The translations under genes and the position numbers were made by a program. The notes below the pieces were generated by a model that worked only from the letters and a program-made list of their open reading frames with translations, ran no database searches and had not been told where the DNA came from. DNA of 64,000 nucleotides from Notolepis coatsorum (lineage: Eukaryota; Chordata; Actinopteri; Aulopiformes; Paralepididae): NCBI GenBank assembly GCA_963971535.1, contig OZ020592.1, positions 59,171,824 through 59,235,823 of the forward strand, in the 5' to 3' direction. Below are positions 57,991 through 64,000 of the stretch, one piece after another; within the stretch, counting starts at the first letter, position 1; each line of letters starts with the position of its first letter.

Positions 57991-58199
57991 ACATTCATAA
58001 TATCGGCGCTATACAGCCTGAAAATACAAATAATTATTACCCTCGTGTCATCATCACATATACTGAGCACACATTAAGAATAAACACATAATTCAAATGT
58101 AACGTTACTTAGCGCCCACCACATCAAGTACGTCTACACAACATATAAGAGTTGTAGGTCGGAAATGATGGAATAGATTTACCAACAAAAAAGGTGTGT

Positions 58200-58591
58200 T
58201 GTTACGATTCTGGTTCTTGACTACGGTCGGGAACCTCCCACCTTCTCTGTCATCTGTCACTTGATTACTGTCACTTGTTTTCCCTGTCATTTAGTGCTGT
58301 CAATTAGGGGTTGGCTTCTGATTGGCTGTCACGGGGGCGTGTGTGGAATGTTGGTATTTGGTGGCTATATAACATTCCTTTCCTCTGCTTGTCATTTGTC
58401 AGGTCTTCACTATAGGCGTTCGGAGATAACGCGGGCGGTTCCAGTTCTGGACCACCACTAAGCTCCATTACCTAATTCTCTCGTTCCCTTGCCTTGGCAT
58501 AGTATCCTAGTATTACTCTTTGTGTTCTTTACTATTAAAGTCGAACCTGTTCAAGAGTATACCTTCTCCGTCTCTGTGATTGCCTACAACA
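58200..58591 (+). repeat. 5' LTR of the sushi-type element
   Basis: 392 bp, TGTTACGATT...CTACAACA, with a TATA-like 'gctatataacattcc' near 58365. The primer-binding position follows at 58592 ('attggaactcacc'). Confidence 0.65.
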
Positions 58592-58643
58592 ATTGGAACT
58601 CACCTACCTCCATCCTGACAGAAGACCTGACCATCAGAGTTCC

Positions 58644-59852
58644 ATGGAGGCAATCATGGAGATGCTCCGGGCACAGAAGGGTGCACAGGAGCGCTTGGAG
58701 GAATGGCAACATCTGATCAGCGGCGAGTTGGTTCGGCTGGGCGGGATCGTCAGCGCGTCGCAGGAGACGGCGCAGTTGGCGCTCATCACAGCCCAGCAGG
58801 CACAAGTCGAGGTGGCGGGGGTAAGGACGACGGTGGGTGAGACGGCGGCAGGAGAGGCGGCGTTCAACACCACGTTCAACACCGAGGAGAGTCGGGGAGC
58901 TCTTGGGCACCAGGATCGGAACCAGGAGCCACGGCTACCCGCACCAAGCCGCTACGCGCGAGCACTGGAGGGATGCAGGGAGTTCATCACCCAGTGCTCA
59001 CTCGTGTTCCAGCTGCAGCCACACTCATTCCCCTCTTCCAGAGCACAAGTTGCATATATTATCACCCTCCTCACCGGTCAAGCACTCTCCTGGGCTACGG
59101 CCGAATTAGAGAGCGGTTCGCCTCTCTGCGACTGTGTGGACGACTTCACCAGGGAGTTGAGAAGGGTATTCGACACTTCCCGAGTACTCTCGGTCTTCGA
59201 GGCCGGTGAGCGGCTTCTCGCTTGCCGGCAGGGCTCCCGCACGGTCTCAGAATACGCCATCGAATTTCGGATCGTGGCTCGGGAGGCGGCTTGGCCGGAA
59301 ATTCCTTGTGTGGTCCTATTTCTCAAGGGACTCTCCGCACGGATGCGAGACGAGTTCTCCGTGCGTGAGATCCCTGAGCAGCTGGAAACGCTCATCAACA
59401 CCGCCATACGGATGGACAACCGACATCGGGAGAGAGAGAGGGAGCGTGAAGATACTACCCAGGTACGTGTCCTTTCTCCTCCTGTTGTTGACATCTTCCC
59501 GCATTACACGAGTGAGCCACTGGGTGATGAATCCATGCAGCTTGGGGCGCTGTCGCTCTCAGACGACGAGCGGCGGCGCTTCATCGAGGAGCGACGTTGC
59601 TTCCGGTGCGGCCGCTCCGGTCATCGTTTCGGCAGCTGTCGGGAACAGGCTGGCTCAACTCGGCGCCAGTCGGGAAGGGGAGGTGCTCCGCCGGGCCTCG
59701 AGAGGGCGCCAGCAGGTGGGCTCACCCCAGCACTACCATCTGACTCACGTACATTTCTGGAGGTGGTGGTTAACTGTGGGGGTAACGTTAGGGGAACGAA
59801 GGCTCTCATTGACTCAGGGGCGGCGGGCAATTTCATTCACTTGGGTTGGTGA
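58644..59852 (+). CDS. Gag with zinc knuckle and start of protease
   Basis: About 402 residues from ATG 58644. An N-terminal coiled-coil-like region is followed by a capsid segment (YIITLLTGQALSWATAELE, FTRELRRVFD, GSRTVSEYAIEFRIVA), the knuckle CFRCGRSGHRFGSC near residue 320, and the protease active site ALIDSGAAGNFIH at the end. The frame stops at TGA just after, where the family continues, so a one-base shift near 59845 separates protease halves. Confidence 0.88.
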   Translation: MEAIMEMLRAQKGAQERLEEWQHLISGELVRLGGIVSASQETAQLALITAQQAQVEVAGVRTTVGETAAGEAAFNTTFNTEESRGALGHQDRNQEPRLPAPSRYARALEGCREFITQCSLVFQLQPHSFPSSRAQVAYIITLLTGQALSWATAELESGSPLCDCVDDFTRELRRVFDTSRVLSVFEAGERLLACRQGSRTVSEYAIEFRIVAREAAWPEIPCVVLFLKGLSARMRDEFSVREIPEQLETLINTAIRMDNRHREREREREDTTQVRVLSPPVVDIFPHYTSEPLGDESMQLGALSLSDDERRRFIEERRCFRCGRSGHRFGSCREQAGSTRRQSGRGGAPPGLERAPAGGLTPALPSDSRTFLEVVVNCGGNVRGTKALIDSGAAGNFIHLGW

Positions 59853-60381
59853 GAGAATGGGGAATCCCGGTAGAAGAGTTGGGGGTTCCCATTCCTGTCT
59901 ACGCCCTGGACGGTCAGCCCCTGGGCAGTGGGAGCGTCACACAACGTACTGTTCCTATGCACATCCGGGTGGCGGGTGGGGGGTGGGAGTGGGTTCAATT
60001 ATTTGTTATTGTCTCCCCCTATTCTGTTATAGTGTTGGGTCATCCCTGGTTGTCTTCATGTGTACGGAATATTAATTGGAGCACGGGCAAGCTCTCAACG
60101 GAGGTCGACGTGAAGTCGGTCGTCGGCGAGAGTTTGTCCACTCCCTTGTCTCCCTTCCCCTCTTCTCTTTTTTCTCCTTCTTCTCTCTCCAGGGTGGTGG
60201 GGAGCGTCGCAGATTCTGTTCCACCCTCTAATCCCGATTTGATAGGGGTTCCTGAGATCTATTGGGACCTGGCGGACGTTTTTAGCAAGACGCGTGCTAA
60301 AGCACTACCGCCTCATAGATCATACGACTGTCCCATTAATCTTCTACCCGGTACCTCCCCGCCTCGCGGGCGAATGTTCTC
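59846..60381 (+). pseudogene. rest of protease and RT N-terminal linker
   Basis: Reads VREWGIPVEELGVPIPVYAL, then GQPLGSGSVTQRT, VIVLGHPWLSS, WDLADVFSKTRAKALPPH and YDCPINLLPG. These are typical sushi-family linker motifs. The frame is cut at 60381 by the LINE. Confidence 0.88.
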
Positions 60382-61081
60382 GGAAACATCGGAAACACCG
60401 GAAACATCACTGCCTGGTATGGAAACAGCACGGCACAGGACAAGAAGGCCCTACAGAGAGTGGTGCGCTCAGCCGAGCGTACCACGGGTATTGCACTACC
60501 TCCCCTGCAGGTTCTATACAACAAGAGGTGCAAATCCAGAGCCTGCAGAATAATGAAAGACCCCCACCACCCCAATAACAGCCTGTTTCAGCTGCTGAGG
60601 TCAGGCAGACGCCTGCGAACCCCAGCTACTAGGACAGAGAGGCTTAGGCTCAGCTTCTTCCCCCAGGCCATCAGAGTCTTGAACAATGAACATTGAGTAC
60701 CACAGAACACTGAACTATCCACACATAAGCACACATGAGCACACACACGACATGCACGCTGTGCACGCTCACACACTAGCAGCCACTTTAACACTTTAAC
60801 TTGAGCGGGCACACACTCATGCCGCACACACCCACACTTATTGCCAAAAGGAAAGGCCACTTTAAATTAGTATTAGCAACAGTAACAGTGTATTGCACTA
60901 CCAAAGCTACCTAGCATGTCCTATATGCTCTGTAAATAACTATGTACAAATACCGAGATGTCACACCATGGTACCTGTTATCTGTTATTGCACAATGTTT
61001 TTTGTATTGGATTCTATTATGTGTGTTGTATTGCACATCGTTGCGGGCAAGACCACCCGCATTTCATTGTATACTCGTATG

Positions 61082-62775
61082 CAGTGTTGGGACTAACGCG
61101 TTACAAAGTAACGCGTTACAGAAACGAAGTTACTTTTTGCCGCAACTAGTACTCTAACGCATTACTTTTGAAATTCAGTAACGCTACTTACGTTACTGAA
61201 TGGTTCGTCACTGCGTTATTTGCGTTATATACGGCGTAGATTGATAGCGAGCGGTAGTGATTATTATTATTATCCTCATCCCCACCCGCGTAGAATGATA
61301 CGAGGCGAGTCTGGCCACTGGCCAATCAGAAGTGCGCAAGAAATGCGGCTACGGAAAGAAATAGACCCTCTCTATTGTAAACAAAACAAACGCTCGCTAT
61401 GAATCGACATAAAAAGAACGCAGTAACAAACTAACAAACCATTTAGCAACTACTTGGAGAGATAATTAATATACAACATGGAAACGAGATAAAGAACATG
61501 TTTGAGGCGCTGCTGGAGTCAACTGGACTAACGTAACGTTACTACATCTCAACCACCGCAGACTTTGGTGAGTCAGTGCAATGTGTTCACTGAAACTCAA
61601 GTTGATCAACGGATTTTGACTTTACGAAATCTGCCAGGGAATCTCATAATACTAATCAAACAATATAAATATAGTCCTTTCATGCACAATTGATATCCTA
61701 ACTATTCTAACGTTGCAATGCTTTGATTGATATCTTAAACAACGTTGCAACTTGCAAGATGGTGAATGAATGAATGAATGAAAACTTTATTTAACAGATT
61801 GCAGAATGGGTACAATACAGTACGGCTCAATACATACAATTGTTAAGGGGATGCAGACCTGAGAAAGACGTTTGTCTTGTTTCCATCAGGGTCCCCCATT
61901 TTCAATTCATATAGACATTTATGACATACACAACATACATGACATTTATGGCATAGGGACATAGGTATTTAGTACTGATACATTTGTGACATAAACGGTA
62001 TTCAAATATACAGTACTGTTAACCCCTAGCTTTGGGTAGGGCGTTCCACATTGTTGTGGCATAATTGCGAAACGTTAGTCCCTTGTTTGAGCCGAATCTG
62101 GGTTTTACATGATTTGTTGAGCTTCCTCTGGTGTAGTGGTTGTGGTATTCACTGACCTTTGGGAAGTATTTTGACATGTACATGGGTACCCCGGTCGTAT
62201 AGTGTATCTTGTAGACCAGGCCCATTGCAAGTTGCTGTACTCTGTCGTCTACTCTAAGCCATCCTAGGTTGTCAAAGTGGGCAGGGGTGAGGTGGGTTCT
62301 GGGGTTCAGGTCAAGTAGTAGTCTGACCAGTTTGTTTTGTGATGTTTGTAATTTTGCTTTGGTACCATGAGGTGCAAGCATAGTCGTAGTACCCTTGAAT
62401 TATAATGGTTATAATGAAACGCTCCGGCGACATCAAGGCTGTTCCTTCAACCGGCGCACTTCTTATTATATGACTCGGGACAACATTTGTTTGTGTCAGA
62501 TTTGTGTTTGTATCTAGACCACATTGCTTAGCAGAGTTCGGTGATGTGAATGGAAACTGTCAAGTTGATCAACCGATTTTGAGTACTATAGGGCATGGGA
62601 CTCGGGAGCAATCTTTTTTTTTTTTATCTTTTTTTTTTAATAACTAAATAGTTACTTTTCACAGTAACTCATTACTTTTGGGTGTAAGTAACTAGTACAG
62701 TAACGAAGTTACTTTGAAATGAAGTAACTAGTAAAGTAACTGAGTTACTATTTTTCAGTAACTAGCACAACACTG
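61082..62775. mobile_element. non-autonomous hAT element, 1,694 bp
   Basis: Ends CAGTGTTGGGACTAACGCGT and ...CAGTAACTAGCACAACACTG, with several 'taacgcgttac'/'agtaact' repeats near the termini. An exact 8-bp duplication CTCGTATG flanks it (61074-61081 and 62776-62783). No transposase. Confidence 0.93.
61764..62400 (-). pseudogene. LINE ORF2 C terminus with 'CAATCAATC' family tail (copy 5)
   Basis: On the minus strand 62381-62019 reads KLQTSQNKLVRLLLDLNPRT, VDDRVQQLAMGLVYKIH and FRNYATTMWNALP. This C-terminal end of a LINE ORF2 is followed by the same 3' untranslated sequence as the four short copies elsewhere (tail here is GAAT/CATT repeats). It lies inside the hAT. Confidence 0.82.
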
Positions 62776-62816
62776 CTCGTATGCCATGACAAATAAAACT
62801 CTTGACTTGACTTGAC

Positions 62817-64000
62817 TTCTCTCTCTCACGCCCCGAGACCTTGGCCATGAACACCTACATTGAGGAGGCATTGCTTGCGGGGCACATACGTCCTTCCACA
62901 TCCCCGGCCGGCGCTGGTTTCTTCTTTGTTGACAAAAAAGATGGGGATCAGCGCCCGTGCATTGATTATAGGGGATTGAATGACGTTTCCATCAAGAACC
63001 GATATCCTTTACCTCTCATGGACACGGCCTTTGAGTGCTTACAGGGGGCACAGGTCTTTTCTAAACTTGACTTACGTAATGCATACAATCTGGTCAGGAT
63101 TAGAGAAGGAGACGAGTGGAAGACTGCATTTAATACACCCAATGGTCACTATGAGTATTTGGTCATGCCCTTTGGTTTGGCTAATGCTCCGGCAGTCTTC
63201 CAAGCCCTGGTTAACGACGTGCTGCGAGACTTGATTGGGGTGTCAGTGTTTGTTTACCTAGATGATATCCAAATTTTTTCTTGCGATATGGTGCAACACC
63301 AACTGCATGTTCGGGAGGTGCTAGACCGTCTCCTCAAGCATCAACTATTCGTTAAGGCTGAGAAGTGTGTGTTTCACACTGATACCGTTTCCTTCCTGGG
63401 CTTTGTGTTGACGAAGGGTGATCTACGTGTGGATTCGGCCAAGGTGAGTGCAGTCTTGGACTGGCCACGGCCTTCGTCGCTCAAGGGGTTACAACGGTTT
63501 TTGGGCTTTGCAAATTTTTACAGTCGCTTTATTCGCAACTTTAGCGCCTTAGCCAATCCGTTAACAGCTCTCACTAAGGCCTCTCTCCCTGGCTTTGAAT
63601 GGTCGCCTAGGGCAGAGTCGGCCTTCTGCGATCTCAAGCGTCGGTTTACATCCGCTCCTGTATTGATCCGCCACGATGCAGAGGTTCCGTTCATTGTGGA
63701 GGTGGATGCCTCTGACATCGCTGTGGGGGGGGTGCTCTCTCAGAGGTGCTTAAAGGATGGGTTGGAGGGGGCGGCACATCCTTTCATTGTTTGGACCGAT
63801 CATAAGAACTTGGCTTACATCCAAGGGGCTAAACGCCTTAACGCTCGCCAGGCCAGGTGGGCGTTATTCTTCACACGATTTCGATTTACCATCTCCTATA
63901 GACCCGGGTCCAAGAATATCAAACCCGACGCGTTATCGCGCCAGTTTGATCTTCCTGGCCAGGGAGGAGCAGCCCCATCCCATTATTCCACCGGCCTTGA
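62817..64000 (+). CDS. Gypsy reverse transcriptase and partial RNase H (runs off the right edge)
   Basis: Open from the LINE junction (first ATG 62847) to the window end. It reads [62 protein letters not shown], catalytic [11 protein letters not shown] and the thumb/connection. RNase H begins with [18 protein letters not shown] but jumps within a few residues to [15 protein letters not shown]. About 40 residues normally present between these motifs are missing without loss of frame. It ends at the linker after DALSRQ. Confidence 0.92.

Larger units (their letters stand above)
60382..62816 (+). mobile_element. Rex1/CR1-like LINE fragment inserted in the Gypsy pol
   Basis: Begins inside ORF2 (NITAWYGNSTAQDKKALQ, then NKRCKSRACRIMKDPHHP, SFFPQAIRVLNNEH; stop near 60697). 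It continues through a 3' untranslated region to a tail 'cttgacttgacttgac'. TTCTC flanks both ends (60377-60381 and 62817-62821). Removing it rejoins the Gypsy frame exactly. It is itself split by the hAT at 61082-62775. Confidence 0.88.
58200..64000 (+). mobile_element. sushi-type Ty3/Gypsy retrotransposon, interrupted and running off the right edge
   Basis: 5' LTR, gag with zinc knuckle, protease, RT and part of RNase H are in the usual Gypsy order. A 2.4-kb LINE insertion (60382-62816) splits the protease-RT linker, a frameshift lies within protease, and RNase H has an internal deletion. The integrase and 3' LTR are beyond the window. Confidence 0.9.

Overview
The window is teleost fish genomic DNA. 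The evidence is one interrupted vertebrate semaphorin gene on the minus strand, embedded in fish-type repeats: L1, L2 and Rex1/CR1-like LINEs, short hAT elements, tRNA-derived SINEs, Gypsy LTR elements, very long AC and GA microsatellites, and many minisatellites. The density of long dinucleotide arrays and a Gmr1-type Gypsy element recall gadiform (cod-like) genomes, but that is only an inference.

Host gene: ten consecutive coding exons of a class 4 semaphorin run from about 52.3 kb down to 6.4 kb (52160-52308, 50516-50578, 38695-38793, 37467-37560, 27855-27968, 26599-26753, 19065-19240, 8473-8611, 6734-6957, 6373-6489). All have canonical GT/AG borders and their codon phases chain correctly, so the Sema propeller can be read almost end to end. 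The signal-peptide exon(s) and the PSI, Ig, transmembrane and cytoplasmic exons were not found and should lie outside the window. The sequence reads closest to Sema4G or the related teleost Sema4E. The last two visible exons each carry one surplus base, so the copy is either newly broken or mis-assembled there.

The most unusual feature is at the exon edges. At six splice junctions of this one gene a minisatellite begins at, or overlaps, the splice site, and its repeat unit contains a copy of that site, sometimes with part of the exon. These are the donors of the exons at 37.5, 27.9, 26.6 and 6.4 kb and the acceptors of the exons at 52.3 and 28.0 kb. Large introns therefore contain up to about 19 tandem decoy splice sites.

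Repeat layout: 0-5 kb holds a hAT-like remnant, a 0.94-kb foldback, LINE tails and LTR-like pieces. 5.4-6.4 kb is a TIR element. 7.0-8.2 kb is a 1.2-kb polypurine tract. 9.5-11.2 kb holds minisatellites with LINE tails and a MITE. 12.4-18.5 kb is a nearly intact L1 on the minus strand. 20-26 kb has microsatellites, an L2 fragment and an inverted copy of an exon-edge array. 28.9-32.2 kb holds two hAT elements with exact 8-bp target duplications. 39.05-49.51 kb is bounded by a perfect 37-bp inverted repeat and contains a complete Gmr1-like Gypsy element (40956-46108), whose integrase precedes reverse transcriptase and whose Gag resembles the SCAN domain. 55.6-57.1 kb is a Rex1-like LINE. 58.2 kb to the right edge is a sushi-type Gypsy element interrupted by a LINE, itself interrupted by a hAT, itself containing another LINE fragment.

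No host gene other than the semaphorin was supported. There are no rRNA, functional tRNA or CRISPR features.
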